This document shows, one piece after another, positions 1 through 5,438 of a stretch of DNA of 5,438 bases (positions are counted from its first letter, which is position 1; each line of letters opens with the position of its first letter). The notes under the pieces were generated by a model, which worked only from the letters and a program-made list of their open reading frames with translations, was not told the DNA's origin and ran no database searches. Origin of the DNA: Prolixibacteraceae bacterium (GTDB lineage: Bacteria > Bacteroidota > Bacteroidia > Bacteroidales > Prolixibacteraceae); assembly GCA_003516705.1 (NCBI GenBank), contig DPCJ01000054.1:1-5438 (forward strand). The letters are read 5' to 3'. A program made the position numbers and the translations under genes.

Positions 1-242
1 TTGTCGAAGTACAGGAAGCCATTGACGCGGGAGCTGACATAATTATGCTCGATAATATGAGTTCGGAGATGATGGCAGAAGCCGTTAAACTCATCAACAA
101 ACGTGCAAAAATCGAGGCATCAGGAAACATGACGCTGAAACGTATAAGGAAAGTGGCTGCAACCGGAGTCGATTACATATCGATCGGAGCACTTACTCAT
201 TCTGTAAAAGCGCTTGATATTAGTCAGAGAATTATTGATTAA
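1..242 (+). CDS. nadC: Nicotinate-nucleotide pyrophosphorylase (quinolinate phosphoribosyltransferase), C-terminal part
   Basis: The gene enters from the left edge; the first complete codon is at 3 and the TAA stop is 240-242, giving the last 79 residues. NadC converts quinolinate and PRPP to nicotinate mononucleotide, CO2 and pyrophosphate in cytoplasmic de novo NAD synthesis. The visible part is the end of the alpha/beta barrel. It shows the family landmarks in order: VEVQE (visible residues 1-5) with the conserved acidic residue, IMLDNM (14-19) with the conserved Asp, IEASGN (37-42), and the phosphate-binding end ISIGALTHS (59-67). These motifs are close to the family consensus and nothing suggests damage. 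The start lies outside the window. The stop codon is only 4 nt from the coaX start, which suggests co-transcription and coupled translation. Identification is firm; completeness of the N-terminal part cannot be judged. Confidence 0.95.
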   Translation, partial: VEVQEAIDAGADIIMLDNMSSEMMAEAVKLINKRAKIEASGNMTLKRIRKVAATGVDYISIGALTHSVKALDISQRIID

Positions 243-250
243 TGGAATGA
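240..250 (+). promoter_or_regulatory. nadC/coaX stop-start junction with a two-codon start-stop ORF
   Basis: The nadC stop TAA (240-242) overlaps an ATG (242-244) as TAATG. That ATG opens a two-codon frame, ATG-GAA-TGA (242-250), whose TGA overlaps the coaX start codon (247-249) as ATGA. There is no recognisable purine-rich ribosome binding site upstream, as is usual in Bacteroidota. The arrangement is directly visible. That it hands terminating ribosomes on to coaX by reinitiation is inference. Confidence 0.4.
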
Positions 251-978
251 ACCTGGTAATCGATATAGGAAATACACGCACCAAGTTTTCGGTTTTTAAC
301 AAAGGCGAAGTTTTAATTACAGTGCCGGTTGAAGAATTCAAACCTGAACATATTGATGTTTTGCAAAACGAGCACCCACAATTGAAAAAGGTAATTATTT
401 CGGCAGTTAAGGATTATTCGCCCAAATTAAAAACAGCGCTGCAAAACCGGTTCGACAGTTTTATTGAACTTGATGCAAACACCCCGCTTCCAATCGAAAA
501 CCTTTACAAAACCCCTGAAACATTAGGAAAAGACAGAATTGCAGCAGCCGTTGGAGGCTTTGATTTATACCCTGAAACCAACCTTCTGATTATTGATGCA
601 GGTACTGCAATAACTTATGATTTGGTGAATGACAAAGGCCAGTATCTTGGTGGAAATATCTCACCCGGAATTGATATGCGGTTCCAGGCACTTCATCATT
701 TTACAGGCAAATTGCCTTTGGTTAAGCAACAACCTTTCGGCAAGTTATTCGGTACTGGAACTGAAGAAGCCATTGCGGCAGGCGTGCAACACGGAGTGGT
801 TTTTGAAGTGGACAAAGCCATCGAAACTTTTAAGGATTTTTATAAAAATTTAAAAGTTATTATTACAGGTGGAAATGCCGATTTTTTTGATAACAAATTA
901 AAAAACTCTTTCTTTGTGCACTTTAATTTAATAGCCTTGGGTTTAAACCGCATATTGGAATATAATGAGGAAATATAG
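247..978 (+). CDS. coaX: Type III pantothenate kinase
   Basis: CoaX phosphorylates pantothenate to 4'-phosphopantothenate, the first committed step of CoA synthesis, in the cytoplasm. The 243-residue length fits the family. It has the ASKHA-fold marks: the N-terminal phosphate loop VIDIGNTRTK (residues 4-13), the TLGKDR motif (92-97) whose Asp96 matches the catalytic Asp of the GxDR signature, DAGTAITYD (117-125), GGNISPGI (135-142), and a C-terminal ITGGNA segment (206-211). Type III kinases characteristically need a monovalent cation and resist CoA feedback; that is family knowledge, not visible here. An in-frame ATG at 214 would add 11 residues and overlap nadC. The start at 247 is chosen because it places VIDIGNT at the usual distance from the N-terminus and sits just after the nadC stop. 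The 3' end overlaps the next gene by 14 nt. Confidence 0.97.
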   Translation: MNLVIDIGNTRTKFSVFNKGEVLITVPVEEFKPEHIDVLQNEHPQLKKVIISAVKDYSPKLKTALQNRFDSFIELDANTPLPIENLYKTPETLGKDRIAAAVGGFDLYPETNLLIIDAGTAITYDLVNDKGQYLGGNISPGIDMRFQALHHFTGKLPLVKQQPFGKLFGTGTEEAIAAGVQHGVVFEVDKAIETFKDFYKNLKVIITGGNADFFDNKLKNSFFVHFNLIALGLNRILEYNEEI

Positions 979-2245
979 CAGAGCAGGATTTTTAGTCGGG
1001 TTAATATTGTTTCCGGCATTACTATTCGCGCAATTTAACAACAACACTTCATCACCCTATTCGCGATACGGACTTGGCGAATTGCACTCATACAGTTTCG
1101 GAAGATCAACTGCAATGGGTGGCGCATCAATTGCCAGTCGCAACGGGCAACAAATCAACCTGGCCAATCCGGCAGCATATTCAGCTATCGATTCGTTGGG
1201 TTTTATGTTCGAGTTTGGAATTGATGGGAAAGCATCAAATTTTAAAAACGACCTTGGCAGTTCTTTCCAATCGGACGTAAATTTCCAATATTTCGCCATG
1301 AATTTTCAGGTTAGCAACTCGTTTGGCACGAGTCTGGGGTTGGTTCCGTTTTCAGATGTTGGATACAATGTAGTAATTGAAGAGAACATTGAAAATACAG
1401 GGGATGTTATTACGACCTATTATGGTGCGGGTACTATTTCAAAAGCTTTCTTAGGACTGGCTTTTGAACCTTGGCCATTTGTTTCAGTGGGCACCAACAT
1501 GAGCTATTTCTTTGGAATGCTAAACCGGAATGCTGAAGTTGTATTCCTTGATGCAAATGATTTTTATTCCATTCAACAATACAAAAGTTTGAGAGTTTCC
1601 GATTTTAGTTTTGATTTCGGAGCACAATTCACAATACCACTCAACAACAAAAACAAAATTATATTAGGTGCTGTTTTCGAAAAAAATCCAAAATACAATT
1701 CCAAGTATTCCGATATAACACAAAAAAACCTGTCAACCAGCTCAAGTGTTGACCAGGACACACTGTATTTTGCAGAAGAAAAAGACGGAACGATTGAATA
1801 CCCGATTATGTATGGCGGTGGAATCTCTTTTGTGAAACAGGACAAACTTGAAATTAATGCAGATTTTTATCATCAGAATTGGAAGCAGGCCAAATTTCTT
1901 GGCGACAAAAGCAATTTTTTAACAGATTTAAATAAATTTGCGCTCGGTGCTGAATGGATACCCGATAAATTTTCCATCAGAAACTTTTACAGTCGTGTTG
2001 CCTATCGTGTTGGGTTTAACTACGAACAAACATATCTGGTTTTTAATAATCAGCAGATAAACCAGTTTGGCATAAGTTTTGGAGTTGGGTTACCGGTTTA
2101 CCGTTCGAAATCTACTATAAACGTTGCAGCAGAGTTCGGGAAAAAAGGAACAACAGAAAACAACCTTGTTCTTGAAAATTATGCCCGTTTAAACCTGATG
2201 GTTAACTTATATGATTTATGGTTCATTCAGCGAAGATTTGATTAG
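965..2245 (+). CDS. FadL/OmpP1-like outer-membrane beta-barrel protein, function unknown
   Basis: A 426-residue exported protein. Residues 1-23 form a signal peptide: basic MRKYSR, a hydrophobic core, then LLFAQ with cleavage near 22-23. The mature N-terminus carries SSPYSRYGLGEL (29-40), then GRSTAMGGASIASRNG (46-61) and an NPA motif (68-70), which resembles the N-terminal plug of FadL-type channels. The rest alternates polar and apolar residues in short strands separated by Asn/Asp/Lys-rich loops (for example 137-150, 240-275 and 305-315). It ends in NLYDLWF (414-420), an aromatic-rich last strand suited to BAM-dependent insertion, followed by a short IQRRFD tail. There is no cysteine. FadL proteins carry hydrophobic substrates across the outer membrane, but no substrate can be assigned. 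The start overlaps the coaX end by 14 nt, so coupling is likely. The barrel call is good; FadL membership is probable, not proven. Confidence 0.82.
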   Translation: MRKYSRAGFLVGLILFPALLFAQFNNNTSSPYSRYGLGELHSYSFGRSTAMGGASIASRNGQQINLANPAAYSAIDSLGFMFEFGIDGKASNFKNDLGSSFQSDVNFQYFAMNFQVSNSFGTSLGLVPFSDVGYNVVIEENIENTGDVITTYYGAGTISKAFLGLAFEPWPFVSVGTNMSYFFGMLNRNAEVVFLDANDFYSIQQYKSLRVSDFSFDFGAQFTIPLNNKNKIILGAVFEKNPKYNSKYSDITQKNLSTSSSVDQDTLYFAEEKDGTIEYPIMYGGGISFVKQDKLEINADFYHQNWKQAKFLGDKSNFLTDLNKFALGAEWIPDKFSIRNFYSRVAYRVGFNYEQTYLVFNNQQINQFGISFGVGLPVYRSKSTINVAAEFGKKGTTENNLVLENYARLNLMVNLYDLWFIQRRFD

Positions 2246-2269
2246 AAAATTGATTAAAACAGTATAATT

Positions 2270-3925
2270 ATGAAAACACTATCACGCATATCATTTTTAT
2301 TCGCCTTAATTGTTCTTACGGCCGTTTACACAACAATGGCCCAGAGAGTTATAAAAGGCACCGTTTACATGGACGGTGAACCTGCATCGGGGGTTACAGT
2401 CGAAGCACACAAAGGAAGTTCGATGATGACCAGCTTCGATGGCAAATACGAAGTTACTGCAGATGCAAAATCAAAATACCTGAAATTCACATTGCTGGCT
2501 ACCGGAGAAGCAAAAAAATTTGATCTCGTTGAAGGATCTAATAACGAAATCGATTTCGCCTTTACCGGTACTCTTCCCGCTGCTGGTGGCAATGTGGCTG
2601 ATGAAGATGCAAAAGGTGATATTGTTTTAAAAACATTAGAAGAGCTGCTCAAAGAGCAAGACAAAGATTTTATGAATCAATTGTCTCTTTACGGCGAATT
2701 CTACAAACAAGAAGACTATAAATCAGCTTTACCTCACTGGCAGGTATTGTATGAAAAATATCCAAAATCAACATTGAATATTTATATCCACGGAGCTAAA
2801 ATCTTTGAATACCTAATCGAGAATTCAAGTACCGACGAGGAACGCGATAAACATATCGACGAATTTATGAAGAGTTACGATAAACGTATTAAATATTTTA
2901 ACAGCAAAGGTTTTGTACTTGGTCGTAAAGGTTCTTCATGGCTCGAATACAAACTCAGCGATAAAAGAACAAATCCACTTGAAGGTGATGCATTGAAAAC
3001 TGCACTTCAGACGGGTTATGAATGGTTGACTCTTTCGGTTGAAGAGGAAAAAGCAAACACCGAACTTCCTGTATTCCTTCTGCTGATGCAAACTTCACGT
3101 TCTCTCTTTAAATTGGGCGCATTACCAAAAGAAGATGTTGTAAAAAATTACGACAAATGCACCACCCTGTTGAACGAAATTGAAGCCAATACAAAAGACG
3201 AATCAAAACTTAAAGAAATAAAAGAAATTCAACCATACATTGAAACACTGTTTGGCACTTCGGGTGCTGCCGATTGCGATGCACTGATTAATATTTACAC
3301 ACCACAATTCCAGGCAAAAGGCAACGATGTTGAATTTATTAAATCAATGTTACGCCGCCTCCGTCAGGCAAAATGCGACAATAGCGAACTGATTGAACAG
3401 GCAACAATAAAATTATATGAACTCGACCCATCGGCTGAGGCAGCATTTAATATGGCCCGCGGATACCTTAAAAAAGACAATATCGAACTTGCAAAAAAAT
3501 ATTATCAGCAGGCAATTGACCAGGAAAAAGATCCAAAATTGCTGGCAACATATTATTACGAGAGTGCTGTATTGCTTTTTGTTAAACAAAATGCGTATTC
3601 AGAGGCTCGCGAAATGGCAAGAAAAGCGCTATCGCTCGATCCTGATTTGTGCGATGCGAACATGCTGATTGGCAATATTTATGTCGAAGCTTCCCGTTCA
3701 TTCAATGCCGAAGGCATTCATAAATCAGCCGTTTTCTGGGTCGCAGCCGACTATTATAACAAAGCCCGCAAAGGTGATGATTGTGCGGCCGATGCTGCAA
3801 ACAAAGCAGCAGAACTCAGAAAATATTTCCCAAACAAGGAAGAAGGCTTTATGGAAGGGTTGAAAGAAGGCCAAACATATAAAGTTGGAGGCTGGATTAA
3901 TGAATCAACAACAGTCAGGTACTAA
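2270..3925 (+). CDS. Secreted TPR-repeat protein with N-terminal carboxypeptidase-regulatory-like domain
   Basis: A 551-residue exported protein of a family I recognise from Bacteroidota but whose role I do not know. Residues 1-25 are a signal peptide ending TTMAQ. Residues 27-100 look like a small beta-sandwich of the CarboxypepD_reg-like kind: VIKGTVYMDGEPASGVTV (27-44), then TSFDGKYEV (54-62). A Gly/Ala/Asp-rich linker (about 100-118) follows. From about 120 the protein is helical: FYKQEDYKSALPHWQVLYEKYPKS (144-167) reads as a TPR, as do AFNMARGYLKKDNIELAKKY (392-411) and AREMARKALSLDPD (446-459). A conserved block, YDKRIKYF to LGRKG (203-221), and the C-terminal GWINESTTVR (541-550) are family hallmarks. 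It has five cysteines (297, 336, 369, 461, 505). The start is 24 nt after the barrel gene and the 3' end overlaps lptC by 26 nt. A periplasmic scaffold role is plausible from TPRs and context, but unproven. Confidence 0.88.
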   Translation: MKTLSRISFLFALIVLTAVYTTMAQRVIKGTVYMDGEPASGVTVEAHKGSSMMTSFDGKYEVTADAKSKYLKFTLLATGEAKKFDLVEGSNNEIDFAFTGTLPAAGGNVADEDAKGDIVLKTLEELLKEQDKDFMNQLSLYGEFYKQEDYKSALPHWQVLYEKYPKSTLNIYIHGAKIFEYLIENSSTDEERDKHIDEFMKSYDKRIKYFNSKGFVLGRKGSSWLEYKLSDKRTNPLEGDALKTALQTGYEWLTLSVEEEKANTELPVFLLLMQTSRSLFKLGALPKEDVVKNYDKCTTLLNEIEANTKDESKLKEIKEIQPYIETLFGTSGAADCDALINIYTPQFQAKGNDVEFIKSMLRRLRQAKCDNSELIEQATIKLYELDPSAEAAFNMARGYLKKDNIELAKKYYQQAIDQEKDPKLLATYYYESAVLLFVKQNAYSEAREMARKALSLDPDLCDANMLIGNIYVEASRSFNAEGIHKSAVFWVAADYYNKARKGDDCAADAANKAAELRKYFPNKEEGFMEGLKEGQTYKVGGWINESTTVRY

Positions 3926-4592
3926 AACTACCAATTGGTTAAAAACTTTAAGTATTGCAGCTCTTGTTACAGGAGCTGCAATACTTTTTACTGGCTGCCA
4001 AAAAAACAACATCGAAGAAATTAAGGCATTCTATACAACTGAAAGTTTGCCCATACAGGAAGCAACCAACTTCGAAACACTTTTCACCGATTCAGGCCAG
4101 GTCCGGTTTTCGCTAAAAGCGCCCAAACTTCTTCGTTTCGAAGCCGACGGACGCGATTACACTGAATTTCCTGAAGGATTGGAACTGGTAAAATATGACG
4201 AACACCAGAAAGTAATTTCAAGTATTACAGCAAACTACGCCCGACAGTATTTAGCCGATCACAAATGGGAAGCAAAAAACAATGTAATTGCCACAAATGC
4301 CAATGGCGACACACTAAAGACGGAAGTACTTTATTGGGAAGAAAAAAATGAGAGGATTTATACCGATGAGTTTGTGAAAATTATTCGTACCGACCAGATA
4401 ATTACAGGAATCGGATTTACCTCGGACCAGAAAATGCAAAACTGGAAAATCAGGGATCCAAAAGGAACAATTTACGTCAGTGTAAATAATCAGCAACAGT
4501 CAGCTGATACAACGCAAAACATCAACCGGAACGTAAAAACCGATGCTGAACCGCTGAAAGGAGTACTTCAAATGAACAAACCAGCTCAATAA
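3900..4592 (+). CDS. lptC: LPS export system periplasmic adaptor LptC, lipoprotein form
   Basis: LptC receives lipopolysaccharide from the LptB2FG ABC transporter and passes it to the periplasmic LptA bridge. The 230-residue product has a basic, polar N-terminus, a hydrophobic segment (about 17-31) and a lipobox-like FTGC with Cys33. It is therefore predicted to be a lipoprotein rather than transmembrane-anchored like the E. coli protein. Residues 34-37 (QKNN) lack the acidic run typical of Bacteroidota surface-export signals, which suits a periplasm-facing anchor. The beta-jellyroll LptC domain spans about 41-195, including FTDSGQVRFSLKAP (62-75), YTEFPEGLELVKYD (87-100), VLYWEEKNERIYTDEFVKI (143-161) and ITGIGFTSDQ (168-177). 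A hydrophilic, Gln/Asn-rich tail of about 35 residues follows. ATG at 3885 would add five residues; 3900 is preferred because it gives a standard signal peptide and less overlap (26 nt) with the TPR gene. Confidence 0.92.
   Translation: MNQQQSGTKTTNWLKTLSIAALVTGAAILFTGCQKNNIEEIKAFYTTESLPIQEATNFETLFTDSGQVRFSLKAPKLLRFEADGRDYTEFPEGLELVKYDEHQKVISSITANYARQYLADHKWEAKNNVIATNANGDTLKTEVLYWEEKNERIYTDEFVKIIRTDQIITGIGFTSDQKMQNWKIRDPKGTIYVSVNNQQQSADTTQNINRNVKTDAEPLKGVLQMNKPAQ
3950..3986 (+). promoter_or_regulatory. Perfect 14-bp inverted repeat with T-run, inside the lptC signal-peptide codons
   Basis: The left arm AAGTATTGCAGCTC (3950-3963) is exactly complementary to GAGCTGCAATACTT (3973-3986). A further G-U and a U-A pair can form inward, leaving a 5-nt loop (3966-3970). 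The right arm runs into TTTTT (3985-3989). The hairpin begins 24 nt after the TPR gene stop, and its arms encode lptC residues 18-21 and 25-29. It has the form of an intrinsic terminator or attenuator that could trim or tune lptC expression relative to the upstream genes. The stem is only moderately GC-rich (6 of 14 pairs) and the U-tract is short, so termination would probably be partial. The structure is seen; the function is inferred. Confidence 0.5.
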
Positions 4593-4660
4593 TTCACTCG
4601 AACCGTAAAACACTAATTTTTAAAACAACATTCCCAAAGCAACCATCACTAAAATTAGAC

Positions 4661-4684
4661 GATGAGAATGTGCAAACTCTCATC
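4661..4684 (+). terminator. Weak stem-loop, possible end of the nadC-lptC transcript
   Basis: GATGAGA (4661-4667) pairs with TCTCATC (4678-4684) around a 10-nt loop, about 70 nt after the lptC stop. The sequence after it, TTATAAAA, is AT-rich but not a real U-tract. It is therefore a poor intrinsic terminator and is listed only as the best candidate in the gap. Confidence 0.22.
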
Positions 4685-4798
4685 TTATAAAATCGAAATT
4701 CTGATCTATCACAATAATCACACTAACAATGAGTTAGACAACAAAAATTTGTCATTTACAAAAAAAAATCAATTTCAAGGTTAAATATTTAAAATTGT

Positions 4799-4806
4799 TA
4801 TCTTCG
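4799..4806 (+). promoter_or_regulatory. Candidate Bacteroidota -7 promoter element for ppiD
   Basis: TATCTTCG matches the Bacteroidota -7 consensus TAnnTTTG at all but one defined position. It lies 46 nt upstream of the ppiD ATG, within an A/T-rich stretch. Transcription would start around 4810-4815 and give an A-rich leader of about 40 nt without a Shine-Dalgarno sequence, which is normal in this phylum. A clear TTTG-type -33 element at the usual spacing is not evident; the nearest sequence, TTTC at 4773-4776, is a poor match. The call rests on one box plus position. Confidence 0.42.
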
Positions 4807-4852
4807 TAGCGCTAAAAAATTAAGTAAAATCATATAAAAACACTGTTATTCA

Positions 4853-5438
4853 ATGGCAACGTTACAAACGATTAGAAACAGAGCGGGATTATTAATAGCA
4901 ATTGTAATCGGTATTTCATTGGCCGCTTTTATTTTGGGCGATTTGCTCCAAAGCGGGTCATCCATTCTTCAAAGAAATCAAATGGAAGTAGGCGAAATTA
5001 ACGGAGAATCAATACAATACCCCGAGTTTCAAAAACAGGTTGAAGAACTTGGCGAAATTTATAAACAAAATACACAGCAATCGCAACTCGACGAAAATGG
5101 CTGGTCGCAGGTAAGAGAACAAACCTGGCAAACCATGGTTCAGGAAATTGTGATGAGTGACGTTTACGATGACCTCGGAATTGAAGTGAGCTCTGACGAA
5201 TTGTTTGACATGTTACAGGGAGCCAACCTCCACCCTATTATTCAACAGTTATTTCGTAACCCGAATACAGGCCAGGTTGATCGTGGCGCAGTGGTTAATT
5301 TCCTTAAAAACCTCGATACAAATGTGGCACCCGAACAGCGTGCTTACTGGTTGTACCTCGAAAAACAAATTGTTAACGAACGCATGCAATCGAAATATGC
5401 AGGAATGGTTGGTAAAGGTTTATATGTATCGGTGCCCG
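4853..5438 (+). CDS. ppiD: PpiD/SurA-type periplasmic peptidyl-prolyl isomerase foldase, N-terminal part
   Basis: An open frame begins at ATG 4853 and runs off the right edge (195 complete codons plus one base). The N-terminus MATLQTIRNRAGLL is followed by one membrane helix (about 12-32: IAIVIGISLAAFILGDLL), giving an inner-membrane protein with a periplasmic body. Residues 45-60 (EVGEINGESIQYPEFQ) and the helical region to about 180 match the SurA/PpiD N-terminal chaperone domain, with the usual 'G-x-I-N-G-x-x-I' entry. Proteins of this kind in Bacteroidota are usually around 700 residues, with one or more parvulin PPIase domains further on; these lie outside the window, so catalytic competence cannot be judged. 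The likely role is chaperoning newly exported envelope proteins. It probably has its own promoter, given the gap and the -7-like box upstream. Confidence 0.92.
   Translation, partial: MATLQTIRNRAGLLIAIVIGISLAAFILGDLLQSGSSILQRNQMEVGEINGESIQYPEFQKQVEELGEIYKQNTQQSQLDENGWSQVREQTWQTMVQEIVMSDVYDDLGIEVSSDELFDMLQGANLHPIIQQLFRNPNTGQVDRGAVVNFLKNLDTNVAPEQRAYWLYLEKQIVNERMQSKYAGMVGKGLYVSVP

Larger units (their letters stand above)
4593..4852 (+). other. Intergenic region between lptC and ppiD
   Basis: This 260-bp stretch is strongly AT-rich, has frequent stops in the frames I read and shows no recognisable coding remnant. It holds an 8-bp inverted repeat CTAATTTT/AAAATTAG (4613-4620 and 4651-4658, 30-nt loop), directly followed by a 7-bp stem-loop (4661-4684), and near its right end a probable promoter. 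In contrast to the tight or overlapping spacing upstream, this gap probably separates two transcription units. Confidence 0.6.

Noticed and set aside
214..246. Longer coaX start at ATG 214, adding 11 residues
   Set aside because: It would overlap the nadC 3' end, and the extra residues precede the phosphate-binding VIDIGNT segment, which normally lies at the very N-terminus. ATG 247 fits both family length and operon spacing.
836..849. 14-bp AT-only palindrome (ATTTTTATAAAAAT) inside coaX
   Set aside because: It is composed only of A and T and encodes ordinary Phe/Tyr/Lys/Asn codons; such palindromes are expected in AT-rich DNA and there is no other sign of a site.
2365..2664. 99-codon minus-strand open frame opposite the TPR gene start
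   Set aside because: It is a shadow of the TPR gene: a Ser/Pro/Ala-rich low-complexity product with no domain, lying opposite a convincing signal peptide and beta-sandwich domain. The other minus-strand open frames are of the same kind.
3885..3899. Longer lptC start at ATG 3885
   Set aside because: It adds only MEAGL with an acidic residue before the signal peptide and increases the overlap with the TPR gene. ATG 3900 gives a normal basic n-region.
3903..4503. Near-repeat of about 18 nt encoding NQQQS at both ends of lptC (near 3903 and near 4486)
   Set aside because: Two short Gln-rich stretches 580 nt apart with 16 of 18 bases alike; low-complexity codons explain it better than a functional repeat.
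4737..4753. Small inverted repeat GACAA/TTGTC in the gap before ppiD
   Set aside because: Only five pairs with a 7-nt loop in AT-rich sequence, with no U-tract; too weak to call a terminator or operator.
1..5438. Mobile element, CRISPR, tRNA/rRNA, toxin-antitoxin or phage-defence system
   Set aside because: No such protein motifs, spaced direct repeats or RNA-gene signatures are seen; all sizeable plus-strand frames are explained by conserved cofactor or envelope genes.

Overview
The window is about 5.4 kb of AT-rich, densely packed, plus-strand chromosome from a member of the Bacteroidota. It is most likely class Bacteroidia; a Marinilabiliales/Prolixibacteraceae-type origin is a guess from protein style, not a demonstrated fact. 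Pointers to the phylum are the lack of Shine-Dalgarno sequences, signal peptides ending in -AQ, a lipoprotein form of LptC, a TPR protein ending in GWINESTTVR, and a PpiD-type foldase beginning MATLQTIRNRAGLL. The gene order coaX - FadL-like barrel - TPR protein - lptC - PPIase is one I recall as typical of the phylum.

Layout: (1) 1-242 is the C-terminal end of nadC (NAD biosynthesis). (2) 247-978 is coaX, type III pantothenate kinase (CoA biosynthesis). (3) 965-2245 is a FadL/OmpP1-like outer-membrane beta-barrel protein. (4) 2270-3925 is a secreted TPR protein with an extra N-terminal carboxypeptidase-regulatory-like domain. (5) 3900-4592 is lptC, here a predicted lipoprotein. (6) 4593-4852 is a 260-bp non-coding gap with weak stem-loops and a probable promoter. 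(7) 4853 to the window end is the N-terminal 195 residues of a membrane-anchored PpiD/SurA-type periplasmic foldase, which runs off the window.

The first five genes look like one transcription unit. Junctions are +4, -14, +24 and -26 nt, so translational coupling is likely. Two cofactor enzymes lead into three envelope proteins. LptC is the periplasmic adaptor of lipopolysaccharide transport and PpiD-type proteins help fold exported proteins, so the uncharacterised barrel and TPR protein may also serve outer-membrane biogenesis. That is inference from gene order.

This is largely a conserved housekeeping region. I see no mobile element, CRISPR array, tRNA, rRNA or defence system. The points most worth a second look are a perfect 14-bp inverted repeat followed by a T-run inside the lptC signal-peptide codons, the unusual domain addition on the TPR protein, the start-stop relay at the nadC/coaX junction, and the gap before ppiD where related genomes, as I recall, often carry a CorC/HlyC-family gene.
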